Below are positions 17,256 through 26,206 of a stretch of DNA of 64,000 nt, piece after piece; position 1 is the first letter of the stretch, and each line of letters starts with the position of its first letter. The notes under the pieces were generated by a model, which ran no database searches, had not been told where the DNA came from, and saw only the letters and a list, made by a program, of their open reading frames with translations. This DNA is from Mesorhizobium comanense (GTDB taxonomy: Bacteria; Pseudomonadota; Alphaproteobacteria; Rhizobiales; Rhizobiaceae), in contig NZ_SCNN01000002.1 in the NCBI RefSeq assembly GCF_005503535.1, positions 186,001-250,000 on the forward strand. Reading direction: 5' to 3'. The translations under genes were made by a program, and so were the position numbers.

Positions 17256-17284
17256 AAACCCGCCAAGGCTCGCTTGGCGGGTTT
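17256..17284 (+). terminator. Rho-independent terminator
   Basis: A perfect 12-bp stem AAACCCGCCAAG / CTTGGCGGGTTT with loop GCTCG, 24 bp after the XRE gene. Confidence 0.85.
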
Positions 17285-17415
17285 CTTGTTGATGCCATCG
17301 CGTTCAACAGCGGCGCGGGCTTGCTGATTGGCGCACGGCGCGTGTTTATACATGCAGGCATCCCGCGCCTGACCGCGCCTGCCGGATATCGGGGGTCAAT
17401 GATGGGTTTTTCGGC

Positions 17416-17877
17416 ATGAGCCTTGAGTCTGTTCGCGCGTTCTTCGCCGCTCATGCGCCTGATATCGAGGTGATCGTCACCGAGGCGAGTTCTGCCACGG
17501 TGACGCTGGCGGCGGAGGCGCATGGCGTGTTGCCGGCGCAGATCGCCAAGACCATCTGCCTTCGCGCCGGCGAACGCACCATGCTCGTCGTGACCAGCGG
17601 TATAGCAAGGCTCGACAACCGCAAATTCAAGGACCGGTTCGGCGGCAAGCCGCGCATGCTGGACGCCGCGGAGGTCGTCGAGGCGACGAGCCACCCGGTC
17701 GGCGGCGTCTGCCCGTTCGGCCTGCCGGCACCGTTACCGGTGTACTGCGACGTGTCTCTGCGCGAATTCGAGGAGGTGGTGCCTGCCGCCGGCGCCACCA
17801 ACGCCGCCGTGCGAATCGCACCGCAGCGGATGGTCGATCTGATCGGTGCTGAATGGGTTGATGTCTGCCAGGGTTGA
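17416..17877 (+). CDS. YbaK/ProX-type aminoacyl-tRNA deacylase
   Basis: 153 residues of the YbaK/EbsC fold, seen in AKTICLRAGERTMLVVTSGIARLDNRKFKDRFG, the lysine of AQIAKTI, and the C-terminal GGVCPFGLPAPLPVYCDVSL. Proteins of this family hydrolyse mischarged aminoacyl-tRNAs (Cys- or Ala-tRNA(Pro)) in trans. By coincidence or not, the next gene is tRNA-Pro, on the opposite strand 100 bp away. The exact tRNA substrate cannot be fixed from sequence. Confidence 0.85.
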   Translation: MSLESVRAFFAAHAPDIEVIVTEASSATVTLAAEAHGVLPAQIAKTICLRAGERTMLVVTSGIARLDNRKFKDRFGGKPRMLDAAEVVEATSHPVGGVCPFGLPAPLPVYCDVSLREFEEVVPAAGATNAAVRIAPQRMVDLIGAEWVDVCQG

Positions 17878-17976
17878 GCGCTTGAACCATTCCAGGATCA
17901 AGGCAATGCGCCAGGGTTGCTTTTGAAGTTGTCTGGTGCGGCAGGCCGGACTTCGGGGACAAGTCCTGTATTTAAA

Positions 17977-18053
<77 letters not shown>

Positions 18054-18064
18054 GACCGGTCGCG

Positions 18065-18093
18065 ATGTATCGTGATAACCCGGTTCGGGTCAA
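18065..18093 (-). promoter_or_regulatory. Promoter of the tRNA-Pro gene
   Basis: On the minus strand TTGACC (18093-18088), a 17-bp spacer and ATACAT (18070-18065), placing transcription start about 5-6 bp before the tRNA. The -35 box is good; the -10 box is moderate. Confidence 0.5.
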
Positions 18094-18109
18094 CCGTTTT
18101 CCGTGACAA

Positions 18110-19378
18110 TTATCCTGCCGCGATCACGGGTGTGGACGAGCCCGGCCAAGCCGGCCGCATTTGCTGCTGATGACGATATTCAAGCGCGATCGCGCCCCAC
18201 ACCAGGCCGAGCAGCAGGTACATGTGGCGCCAGTGGTCGATATCGATGAAGGTGCCCAGCCCGATATTGCCGATGAAGGCGACGTAGGCGCACAAGAGAT
18301 AGGGCTGCCATGGCCGGTCGCGCAGAAGGATGCGGAACCCTGCCGTTATGGTCCAGACGACGAGCGTCAGGAACGACACGAAGCCCAGCCAGCCGTAATC
18401 CATCAGCATCTTCAGCCAGATATCGTGCGTGTCCTCGCCGAAAATCTTGCCGAAGACCAGAGGGCCGATGCCGAAGGGGTGCTCCATGGCCATCTGGAAG
18501 CCGAGCCCGTAGCGGGCGAAGCGGCCGAGGCGGGCCGTGTCATAGCTCTGTTCCAGATGGGCGCGCTGGGTGAACATGTCAGACACCCCGGGCAATTGCA
18601 GGATGACGATGATGGCGATGGCCAGCAGCGACAATGCGGCAATGGTCATGATGACGACGCGCAGCCGGAACATGCCGCTCCTGCTCTGCAGGAACAGGCA
18701 ACCGGTGAGCAGTACCGCGGAGACCGCGAACATGCCCCAGGCGCCGCGCGAGAAGGAGAAGAAGATGCCCGACGTGATGATGAGCAACGGCACCGCCAGC
18801 AACGGCATGCGAGAAACCGGACCGGTCAGGAGCAGGTACAGCAGGTAGATACCGGGCAGCACCAGGAACGGGCCGAACACGTTGGGATCCTGGAAGGCGC
18901 CGGCGGCGCGGTCGTATTTGGTGAAGGTCTCAGCGCCGGGAAAGGCATGGAAATAGCCTGCTATGCCGAGCAGCGAAGTGATCACGGCCGATATCGTGTA
19001 GGTGATGAAGATAAGCCGGTAGAGGCTCGGCTGTACGGCCGTGACGGAGGCGAAGAACACCGCGCTGAAGGCGAGGAACAAGGATACGGCGAGATAAAGC
19101 GGCGTGTTGGCGAGGTCCGACATCTGCGTCATGGAAATCATGCCGCCGATGTTCATGGCTATCAAGAGAACCAGCAGCGGCGTGGCGGCGCGCGAAATCC
19201 TGAGGCCGAAGAGAGCCCAGACGGCGATCAGCCCGGCCATGTAGATTTCGTAGGGCGCGGGCTCGCTGATGACGAAGCCGGACAGCAGGATGCCGAACCC
19301 GACCGCGGCCGAGGAAATCAGCGCGATCAGCTTGGCGTTGACGGCCGCTCGCGGCAGCTCGTGGGAAATCGCGCTCAA
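18110..19378 (-). CDS. O-antigen ligase/polymerase-like membrane protein (Wzy/WaaL family)
   Basis: 422 residues with about 11-12 hydrophobic segments and a long hydrophilic loop in the C-terminal half containing the Wzy_C-type stretch FARYGLGFQMAMEHPFGIGP and EDTHDIWLKMLMDYGWLG. The loop FDPN-like AGAFQDPNVFGPFLVLPG is also typical of O-antigen ligase family proteins. It starts at a TTG (19378) that overlaps the TGA of the sugar-transferase gene, so translation is coupled. In an EPS locus the likeliest role is polymerisation of lipid-linked repeat units on the periplasmic side, but ligase activity cannot be excluded. It is the last gene of the minus-strand arm. Confidence 0.82.
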   Translation of the reverse strand: MSAISHELPRAAVNAKLIALISSAAVGFGILLSGFVISEPAPYEIYMAGLIAVWALFGLRISRAATPLLVLLIAMNIGGMISMTQMSDLANTPLYLAVSLFLAFSAVFFASVTAVQPSLYRLIFITYTISAVITSLLGIAGYFHAFPGAETFTKYDRAAGAFQDPNVFGPFLVLPGIYLLYLLLTGPVSRMPLLAVPLLIITSGIFFSFSRGAWGMFAVSAVLLTGCLFLQSRSGMFRLRVVIMTIAALSLLAIAIIVILQLPGVSDMFTQRAHLEQSYDTARLGRFARYGLGFQMAMEHPFGIGPLVFGKIFGEDTHDIWLKMLMDYGWLGFVSFLTLVVWTITAGFRILLRDRPWQPYLLCAYVAFIGNIGLGTFIDIDHWRHMYLLLGLVWGAIALEYRHQQQMRPAWPGSSTPVIAAG

Positions 19379-20910
19379 TAGGCGTTTTCCGTGTTGAGCA
19401 ATCGTATCGGTGTCAGGAACAGGATGCGCAAGTCGAACAGCAGCGACCAGTTTTCTATGTAGTAGAGGTCGTATTCCGTCCGCATGCGGATCTTCTCGTT
19501 GGTATCCATCTCGCCGCGCCAGCCATTGATCTGCGCCCAGCCGGTGACGCCCGGCTTGACCTTGTGGCGCGCGAAATAGCCGTCGACCACTTCGTTGTAG
19601 AGAAGGTTGTGCGACTGCGCGGCGATGGCATGCGGGCGCGGCCCGATCAGCGACAGCGAGCCGAGCAGCGAGTTGAAGAACTGCGGCAGTTCGTCGATCG
19701 AGGTCTTGCGGATGAAGCGGCCGACGCGGGTCACGCGCGGGTCGTTCTTCGTCACGGTCTGCTTGGCGGTCGGGTCCGACCTGTCGGCATACATCGAGCG
19801 GAACTTGTAGACTTCGATGACCTCATTGTTGAAGCCATGCCGCTTCTGCTTGAACAGGACCGGCCCCTTGCTGTCGAGCTTGATGGCGATCGCGGTGGCC
19901 AGCATCACCGGCGAGAACGCGACGATGCCGATGAGGCTGAAAACGATGTCGAAGGCACGCTTGGCGACCGAGTCCCAGTCGTTGATCGGCTTGTCGAAGA
20001 TGTCGAGCAGCGGCACCGAGCCGATGAAGGAATAGGCGCGCGGGCGAAACTGCAGCGCGTTCGAATGCGCCGACAGCCGGATATCCACCGGCAGCACCCA
20101 GAGCTTCTTCAACAGTTGCAGCACCCGCGTCTCGGCAGTCAGCGGCAAAGACACGATCAGCATGTCGATGCGCGCGATACGGGCGAATTCGATCAGCGCG
20201 GAAATGGTGCCGAGCTTGGGATAACCGGCGACGATCGGCGGCGAGCGTTTGTCGCCGCGGTCGTCGAAGATGCCGCAGATGCGAATGTCGTTGTAGGGCT
20301 GCTTCTCCACCGAACGGATGAGGATTTCCGCCGCCTTGCCGCCGCCGACGATGACCGCGCGCCGCTCCATGCGGCCGTCGCGCGCCCAGCGCCGGATCAG
20401 CTTCGACATGACCAGTCTGAGCGCGAAAAGGCAGACGAAGCCGATGACGAACCACGTGCCGAACAGCAGGCGCGAATAGTCTTCCGACATTTTCATCGCG
20501 AAAGCAGTCAATGCCATCAGCGCGAACGTACCGGCCCAGACCACCAGGATGCGGCCAAAATTGGCGATCGGCCGCATCAGGGAGACGACCTGATAGCAGT
20601 CGGTGACATCGAGCAGCACCACGGCGAGGAACGAGGCGGCCACCATCGTCAGCGGATACTGCCAGGCGAGGTAATTGAAGAACCCGACATAGTAGAAATA
20701 GACGCACAGGCCCGAAAGAAACAGCAGCGCGAATTCGACCATGCGCAGCACACCGCTGACCATGACCGGCGACATCGTATCGCGCCGGTACTGCGAGGCG
20801 ACCTGCCGGGCGACATCGTTCATGCCGGCTGGCGCTTCGCCATCGGTCGGGCCGTCGAATTTGCGCACTGCTTCTGCTGAAAAGCGGTGCGCGGGGTCGA
20901 TCTCGTTCAT
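19375..20910 (-). CDS. Undecaprenyl-phosphate sugar phosphotransferase (WbaP/WcaJ-type)
   Basis: 511 residues. Four N-terminal membrane helices (about 50-175) are followed by a CoA-binding-like region ERRAVIVGGGKAAEILIRS, and then the catalytic bacterial sugar transferase domain (about 318-511): KRAFDIVFSLIGI, GPVLFKQKRHGFNN, YKFRSMYAD, KTSIDELPQFFNSLLGSLSL and GPRPHA. It loads the first sugar-1-phosphate onto undecaprenyl phosphate, starting EPS repeat-unit synthesis. ATG 20910 is chosen; the frame extends to 20961 but without family sequence. It lies between the GT4 and the Wzy-like gene. Confidence 0.9.
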   Translation of the reverse strand: MNEIDPAHRFSAEAVRKFDGPTDGEAPAGMNDVARQVASQYRRDTMSPVMVSGVLRMVEFALLFLSGLCVYFYYVGFFNYLAWQYPLTMVAASFLAVVLLDVTDCYQVVSLMRPIANFGRILVVWAGTFALMALTAFAMKMSEDYSRLLFGTWFVIGFVCLFALRLVMSKLIRRWARDGRMERRAVIVGGGKAAEILIRSVEKQPYNDIRICGIFDDRGDKRSPPIVAGYPKLGTISALIEFARIARIDMLIVSLPLTAETRVLQLLKKLWVLPVDIRLSAHSNALQFRPRAYSFIGSVPLLDIFDKPINDWDSVAKRAFDIVFSLIGIVAFSPVMLATAIAIKLDSKGPVLFKQKRHGFNNEVIEVYKFRSMYADRSDPTAKQTVTKNDPRVTRVGRFIRKTSIDELPQFFNSLLGSLSLIGPRPHAIAAQSHNLLYNEVVDGYFARHKVKPGVTGWAQINGWRGEMDTNEKIRMRTEYDLYYIENWSLLFDLRILFLTPIRLLNTENAY

Positions 20911-21000
20911 GGGAACTGTCCGCGAGCTTCGCGGCACTGGATAGCAAAAGAGAGCTAACAAAGCCTTGAAACAACCAGTGGTTTTGGACGGGTTTGGCGC

Positions 21001-22131
21001 TTACCTGCCGAGCGCCGCAAAGTAGGCCTTCTCGATCTCGGCGGCCATGACGTCGGCGCCGAAGCGTGCCTTGAGGTCGTGGCCGTCGGGCATCGATTCG
21101 CCGTAGGCAACCAGATCGGCCAACGCCTCGCTCATCTTCCCGGCCAGTTCGACAGCGTCCGGCCGGATAAGGGCAGGGGAGCCAGGCCCGAAAATCTCGG
21201 GGATGCCGCCGACGGCGGTCGCGATCATCGGCCTCTCCGCCGCAAGTGCTTCCAGCACGATGTAGGGCATGGCCTCGGCGCGCGAGGGAACGACGACGAT
21301 CGCAGCCAGGCTGAAGGCTTCGCGGGCCGGCATCGGTCGCAGGAAGCGGACGCTACCTTCAAGCCCGAGCCGCTTCACCTGCGCATGGTAGCGCGGCAGG
21401 TCGTCGCCATCACCCACCATGACGGCGCTCGGCGCGCGGCCGAGCTGGGGACCGGCGGCGGCGAGGGCATCTATGAATATGTCTGGTCCCTTGAGGTCCC
21501 GCATCATGCCGATGTAGAGCAGGTCCGCCGCGCCGGGCGCGGTGATCACCGGTTCGAATTCCGGGGCGCGAAGTCCATTGTAGACAAGCACGTTCGGGAT
21601 CGGCGGCTCGCCGACCTTCCGGCGATAGGTGCGCCGCTCATAGTCGGAGACGAACAGCAGGCAATCGGTGAAGCGCGCCATGAAATGTTCGAGCGCGAAA
21701 AACAGCTTCCCCGTCGCCGTGCTCTCGTCATAGTGGAGGGAGCCGCCATGCGGCGAATAAAGGCGGGCTACGCGAGACCTTGATACCCGCAACAATGAGC
21801 CGAACAGACGGGCATAGGCGCCACCCTTGGCGCCGTGCCCGTGCAGTACGTCCGGCCGCAATTCCTTGATGATCCTGTAGGTGCGCCGCGCCGAGGCGAG
21901 ATCGCCCGGCCCGACATGGCGCTGCATGGGCGTGCGATGGACGCCCAGCGCCAGCGTGTCTTTCATCTGTTCGAACAGGCGTTCCTCGAACTCGCCGCCG
22001 GTGGTCGAATCGCAGACGATCCCGACCATATGGCCGGCGGTCGCCTGTGCATCCGCCAGGTCGCGAACGTGCCGGAAGACGCCTCCCACGGGTGAGCGAA
22101 AGCAATGGACGATCCTGAGCTTGTCCGCCAC
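21001..22131 (-). CDS. Glycosyltransferase family 4
   Basis: 376 residues with two Rossmann domains of the GT-B fold. The N-terminal part shows VGGVFRHVRDLADAQ, and DVLHGHGAKGGAYARL; the C-terminal donor-binding part has LLYIGMMRDLKGPDIFIDALA and the motif VVPSRAEAMPYIVLEALAAERPMIATAVGGIPEI with the E-x7-E pair. It starts at GTG 22131, ten bases after the export-lipoprotein gene. It would add a sugar to the lipid-linked EPS intermediate in the cytoplasm. Confidence 0.88.
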   Translation of the reverse strand: MADKLRIVHCFRSPVGGVFRHVRDLADAQATAGHMVGIVCDSTTGGEFEERLFEQMKDTLALGVHRTPMQRHVGPGDLASARRTYRIIKELRPDVLHGHGAKGGAYARLFGSLLRVSRSRVARLYSPHGGSLHYDESTATGKLFFALEHFMARFTDCLLFVSDYERRTYRRKVGEPPIPNVLVYNGLRAPEFEPVITAPGAADLLYIGMMRDLKGPDIFIDALAAAGPQLGRAPSAVMVGDGDDLPRYHAQVKRLGLEGSVRFLRPMPAREAFSLAAIVVVPSRAEAMPYIVLEALAAERPMIATAVGGIPEIFGPGSPALIRPDAVELAGKMSEALADLVAYGESMPDGHDLKARFGADVMAAEIEKAYFAALGR

Positions 22132-22141
22132 GTCGCGTCTG

Positions 22142-22705
22142 TCAGAACAGGCGTTCGCGGACGTAGACTGTATCTCCAGGCAGCAGCGGATCGGATGTGA
22201 CCACGCGGCCGGTCAGCACTTTGCCGTTGATGTCGCGGGTGATGTCGACGCTTTCCTGGTTGGCGCGGGGGGTGAAGCCGCCGGCAATGGCGATCGCCTT
22301 CTGCACGGTCAGGCCCGGCACATAGGAATATTGGCCGGCCGCGCCCACTTCGCCCATGACGAAGATCGGCCGGTAGCGATCGATCTCCACCGAGACGTCG
22401 GGATCGCGCAGATAGCCTTGCCGCAATTTGTCGGCGATCTCTTTTTCCATCTGCTGCGCGGTGTGGCCGCGGGCCGGTATGGCGCCGACGAGCGGGAAGG
22501 AAATGTAGCCGGACTGGTCGACGCTGTAAGTGTTGGTCAAGCCGTCCTGCTCGAACACGGTGACGCGAACGCGGTCGCCCGCGCCGAGGCGGTAGGGCTG
22601 GTCGAGAACTTCGTGAAAAGCCGCCGGCGTCGGCCGGTAGCTGGAGCAGCCGGCAAGCATCGATACGGCAAGCAGTGCGTGAAAGAGGGATGCAGTGCTT
22701 TTCAT
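22142..22705 (-). CDS. Polysaccharide export lipoprotein (Wza/OPX family, short form)
   Basis: 187 residues. A lipoprotein signal peptide ends in LAGC (Cys at about residue 20). The polysaccharide biosynthesis/export domain follows (YRLGAGDRVRVTVFEQDGL and VDQSGYISFPLVGAIPARG), then a SLBB-type domain (VMGEVGAAGQYSYVPGLTVQKAIAIAGGF). At 187 residues it lacks the long C-terminal region that forms the outer-membrane barrel in E. coli Wza, so it belongs to the short outer-membrane polysaccharide export proteins. ATG 22705 begins the signal peptide. It is the first gene of the minus arm and faces the Wzc-like gene. Confidence 0.9.
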   Translation of the reverse strand: MKSTASLFHALLAVSMLAGCSSYRPTPAAFHEVLDQPYRLGAGDRVRVTVFEQDGLTNTYSVDQSGYISFPLVGAIPARGHTAQQMEKEIADKLRQGYLRDPDVSVEIDRYRPIFVMGEVGAAGQYSYVPGLTVQKAIAIAGGFTPRANQESVDITRDINGKVLTGRVVTSDPLLPGDTVYVRERLF

Positions 22706-22876
22706 GACCGGACACGTACCTTCGACTGGCCGCTGCAGGCGTCGCAGCAAACATCTGGGATCGAGCCCGTTATCATCCTGTTAGGGTTAATGGGCGGTAA
22801 AGGAGATGGCCGGGATCATTCATGCCGGCGGGGGTTTTTGAGGTTTTGTCGTTTTTTCTTGGCTGTCGCCAGTAAA

Positions 22877-22909
22877 TCCTAACGCAATCTTACCGCGATC
22901 TTAACGCCT
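22877..22909. promoter_or_regulatory. Three tandem 11-bp repeats in the divergent EPS promoter region
   Basis: TCCTAACGCAA, TCTTACCGCGA and TCTTAACGCCT follow each other without gaps. Repeats of exactly one helical turn are the binding geometry of PhoB/OmpR-family response regulators. They lie 55 bp before the Wzc-like gene and 172 bp before the Wza-like gene, within a 258-bp intergenic region. The repeats are seen; the regulator is inferred. Confidence 0.5.
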
Positions 22910-22963
22910 GGGTTACCATAGTTGTTTACGGTGCATGCTGACTCAGTTTCGGAGTAGGGATGC

Positions 22964-25234
22964 ATGTCCGTTCAGTCCGCGGCCGCAGATGTCGACGTTG
23001 ATCTCGGTCAGCTCTTTGCCAGTCTGGCGAGGAACTGGCTGCGGATTCTGATCGCCGTTCTGGTGGTGACCGGGCTGGCCTTCGCGCTCGCTTCGCTGGC
23101 CACCAAGCACTACAAGGCCTCAACGCAGGTCGAGATCGTTCCGCGTGAATCCGTCTATACCCGCCCGGCCGGCAACAATGACGGCGACAAGCCGATCCTC
23201 GACGAGCAGGGCGTCGCCACCCAGGTCCAGATTATCTCGTCCAACGAGATACTGAAGCAGGTGGCCCAGAAGCTCGGCCTGTCGCGGCTGCATGAGTTCG
23301 ATGAGACGATCAACATGTCGTCGATCAGCCGCGTGCTCATCCTGCTCGGATTGAAGACCGATCCGATGGACGTTCCGGCCGACGAGCGCGTGCTCAAGAA
23401 GATGCGCGAGAAACTCAATGTCTATGGCGTTGAGAAGACCCGCATCATTGCCATCGAGTTCTCGTCCGAGGATCCGAAGCTGGCGGCGGCCGTTCCCGAT
23501 GCCATCGCCGCCGCCTATATTGCCGGGCAGGGTGCGGCCAAGCGCGAATCGAATAGCGCTGCGGCTGACTTCCTGGCGCCTGAGATCGCCGACCTGTCCA
23601 AGCAGGTCAAGGAAGCCGAGGCCAAGGTCGCGGCCTACCGCGCCCAGTCCGATCTCCTGATCGGCGGCAACAATTCCGTGCTCGCCACGCAGCAACTGGC
23701 CGAGCTGACGACCGAACTGTCGCGGGTGCGGGCCAACCGCGCCGCTGCCGAGGGAACCGCCGACAACGTTCGCAAGGCGCTGCAGAATGGCGGTTCGCTC
23801 GACTCCTTGCCTGAAGTGCTCTCGTCCGACCTGATCCAGCGTCTGCGCGAGCGGCAGGTCGAGCTGCGCGCCAACATCGCCGACATGTCGACGACGCTGC
23901 TCGACAACCATCCCCGCATCCGCGCCGCCAAATCGCAGCTCGCCGATCTCGACGCGCAGATCCGCAGCGAGGCCCAGAAAATCATGAAGGGCCTGGCGAT
24001 GCAGGCCGATGCCGCCAAGGCGCGCGAGAGCCAGCTGGTCGCCGACGTGAACACGCTGAAGGCGGCGTCGGCTCAGGCCGGCGAACAGCAGGTCGATCTC
24101 GACGCGCTGCAGCGCGACGCCGCCGCCAAGCGCCAGCAGTTGGAGCTTTATCTGACCAACTACCGCGAGGCCGCCTCGCGTCAGGACCGCAACTACGTGC
24201 CGGTCGACGCCCGCGTCGTCTCGGCGGCTTCGGTGCCCTCCGAGCCTTATTTCCCGAAGATCGGGCCGATCGTCGGCGCGGCCGCCGCGGCGTCTCTCCT
24301 GCTGACCGCGGTGTTCACGCTGTTGCGGGAGCTTTTCTCAGGCCGAGCCATGCGCCCGGCAAGGCGGGTCCGTCTGGAACCGATCGACGAAGTGCCGATG
24401 CCGCCGGCGGCCCATGAGGAGACGCCCATCCGCCCGGAACCGGCCGTGGCCAGCGCGTTCGCCAATCGCGCCACCGAAGCGCAATGGCCGGATACGGCTG
24501 CCGATATCGAGGCGCCTGTGACTGTCGCGGCCGAACGGACTGAGCAGGCCGAGTCCCCCGTCACAACCGAAGCCGCCGCACCCGAATTCGTGTCCGAGCC
24601 GGAACCGGTGGCGGCGCCTCGGCCACGCTCGGTGCTCGGCGAGATCGACATCGAGAAGGCGGCCGAGAAGCTGATCGCGAGCGGCGCTGCGCGCGCCATA
24701 TTCGTGTCGCCCGAGGGTGACGAGGCGGCGGCGTCCGCCGTCCTGGTCGCGCGCGAGGTTTCCGATGCTGGCCTGCGGGTGCTGCTCATGGACCTTACCG
24801 CCTCGGGAGCCGCCTCGCGGCCGATGCTGGACAGCGGGCTCTTTCCCGGCATTACCAATCTGCTTGCCTCGCAGGCGCAGTTCAGCGACGTCATTCATGG
24901 CGACCTCTATTCCGACTGCCATGTCGTCCCCGTCGGCACCGCCGATCCGGTTCTCGCCATGCGCGCGGCCGACCGGCTGCCGATCATTATGCAGTCGCTG
25001 ACGACGGCCTATGATCTGGTGGTGGTCGAATGCGGGCCGGCGGACGCGCAAGGCATCAGCCGCCTGGGCGGTGATGCCACGGAGGTCTTCCTGTCCATGC
25101 TTGAACCGGACGACGAGGTGACGCAGGCCGCCGTCAAACTGATCGAGAGCGGCTATCCGGACCTGACGCTGGTGACACCGCTCGGCCACGAGCCGCCCGG
25201 CACTCCGGTGCCGGGACGGCGTTCGGCCGCCTGA
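22964..25234 (+). CDS. Wzc/ExoP-like polysaccharide co-polymerase with degenerate kinase domain
   Basis: 756 residues. A Wzz domain begins at the N-terminus with the first membrane helix near 26-46 and a long periplasmic coiled-coil region (about 180-420, e.g. LSKQVKEAEAKVAAYRAQ). The second helix lies near 430-450 (VGAAAAASLLLTAVFTLL). An acidic, proline-rich linker (about 470-555) leads to a P-loop-like domain at about 560-740. There the Walker A position reads SPEGDEAAAS instead of GxxGKS/T, the Walker A' reads VLLMDLTASG and the Walker B reads YDLVVVECGPA, and no tyrosine cluster ends the chain. It therefore sets chain length and couples to the Wza-like exporter, but probably cannot autophosphorylate. 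It is transcribed divergently from the rest of the EPS genes. Confidence 0.85.
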   Translation: MSVQSAAADVDVDLGQLFASLARNWLRILIAVLVVTGLAFALASLATKHYKASTQVEIVPRESVYTRPAGNNDGDKPILDEQGVATQVQIISSNEILKQVAQKLGLSRLHEFDETINMSSISRVLILLGLKTDPMDVPADERVLKKMREKLNVYGVEKTRIIAIEFSSEDPKLAAAVPDAIAAAYIAGQGAAKRESNSAAADFLAPEIADLSKQVKEAEAKVAAYRAQSDLLIGGNNSVLATQQLAELTTELSRVRANRAAAEGTADNVRKALQNGGSLDSLPEVLSSDLIQRLRERQVELRANIADMSTTLLDNHPRIRAAKSQLADLDAQIRSEAQKIMKGLAMQADAAKARESQLVADVNTLKAASAQAGEQQVDLDALQRDAAAKRQQLELYLTNYREAASRQDRNYVPVDARVVSAASVPSEPYFPKIGPIVGAAAAASLLLTAVFTLLRELFSGRAMRPARRVRLEPIDEVPMPPAAHEETPIRPEPAVASAFANRATEAQWPDTAADIEAPVTVAAERTEQAESPVTTEAAAPEFVSEPEPVAAPRPRSVLGEIDIEKAAEKLIASGAARAIFVSPEGDEAAASAVLVAREVSDAGLRVLLMDLTASGAASRPMLDSGLFPGITNLLASQAQFSDVIHGDLYSDCHVVPVGTADPVLAMRAADRLPIIMQSLTTAYDLVVVECGPADAQGISRLGGDATEVFLSMLEPDDEVTQAAVKLIESGYPDLTLVTPLGHEPPGTPVPGRRSAA

Positions 25235-25263
25235 GCGAACCGCGGTATGCGGTCTCGTCCGGG

Positions 25264-26100
25264 TTAACCCAGCTCCAAAGTGGTCACGCCGAATATCCTG
25301 TCGGCGCCGGTCGTCGGGGTCGGCCCCTGATACATGCGGGTGGTGCTGAAGGTCGGTGCGAAGCCGGCTGCATCCAGCGCCGCGATGAACTTCGTGCTCG
25401 TGGCCGGCACGTCGATGTTCAGGTCGCCGCCATCGCATGCGGTCGCCAGCCCTTGCAGCAGTTCGAGTGCGATGTCGGTGTCGTCGGCGAACAGCGGGCC
25501 GATCTTGAAGCCATCGCGGCAGGAACGCGCCACCGCATAGCCGGCCACCCCCCGTGACGTGATCGCCACCAGCGCCTGGTGTGGCGGTTGCAGCCATCGC
25601 TGCAGGAAAGCGGCCCTGGGCGCGGGAAAACACAAGGCATCGTAGCCAATGATGTCCGGGGTCGAGCGCGCGGTGATTTGGCGGATGTTTCCGGCGCCGG
25701 TGGACCGGGTTGCCAGCCGTCCACTGTACCGAATGGTCTCGTAGACCGGCGAGAATCCCTTGCGCTGGTAGTTGGCCCGTTGCTCTTCGACGCCATCGAG
25801 CCCGATGGTGCGCCCGGCGAGCCTCGCCATGCCGGCGCTCCAGATCGCCTTGCCATAGCCCTGGCCGCGCATGTCCGGGCGGCAGATGTAAAGGCCGATG
25901 AAACCGAAATCGCGCCCATAGGCCACCGCCGAGATCGCGGCGGCCATCTCGCCGCCGACAAAGGCCCCGATGAAACCTTCGGCATCTGCGGCCTGAAACA
26001 TCGCCGCATCGTCGAGGCCGGGATTCCATCCCTCGGCCGCCGCCCAATCGATAAGGACACAAAGCTCCCGGGCCGACAGCGTGCGGATGGTTGGTTTCAT
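25264..26100 (-). CDS. GNAT N-acetyltransferase with extra C-terminal domain
   Basis: 278 residues. The N-terminal GNAT domain (about 1-135) contains FIGLYICRPDMRGQGYGKAIW, the acetyl-CoA pyrophosphate loop (R/Q-x-x-G-x-G/A), and YQRKGFSPVYET. A second domain (about 140-278, including GYAVARSCRDGFKIGPLFADD) resembles the C-terminal half of YitH-type acetyltransferases (acetyltransferase_18). The substrate is unknown. It is convergent with the Wzc-like gene, 30 bp apart, and 106 bp downstream of the CelD-like gene. Confidence 0.85.
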   Translation of the reverse strand: MKPTIRTLSARELCVLIDWAAAEGWNPGLDDAAMFQAADAEGFIGAFVGGEMAAAISAVAYGRDFGFIGLYICRPDMRGQGYGKAIWSAGMARLAGRTIGLDGVEEQRANYQRKGFSPVYETIRYSGRLATRSTGAGNIRQITARSTPDIIGYDALCFPAPRAAFLQRWLQPPHQALVAITSRGVAGYAVARSCRDGFKIGPLFADDTDIALELLQGLATACDGGDLNIDVPATSTKFIAALDAAGFAPTFSTTRMYQGPTPTTGADRIFGVTTLELG

Positions 26101-26206
26101 TGTGCCTGGTCCACTGCGACGGTTTCTGCCGGGATTTCAGCATGGATAAGAGTTCTTTGCCACCGGCGCCGGGGCTCGGACCTCGCACCCTTCGACGTCG
26201 GCAGGC

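Noticed and set aside
18161..20880. Long plus-strand frames opposite the Wzy-like and sugar-transferase genes
   Set aside because: They are highly charged, lack any domain, and are antisense to well-recognised membrane proteins.
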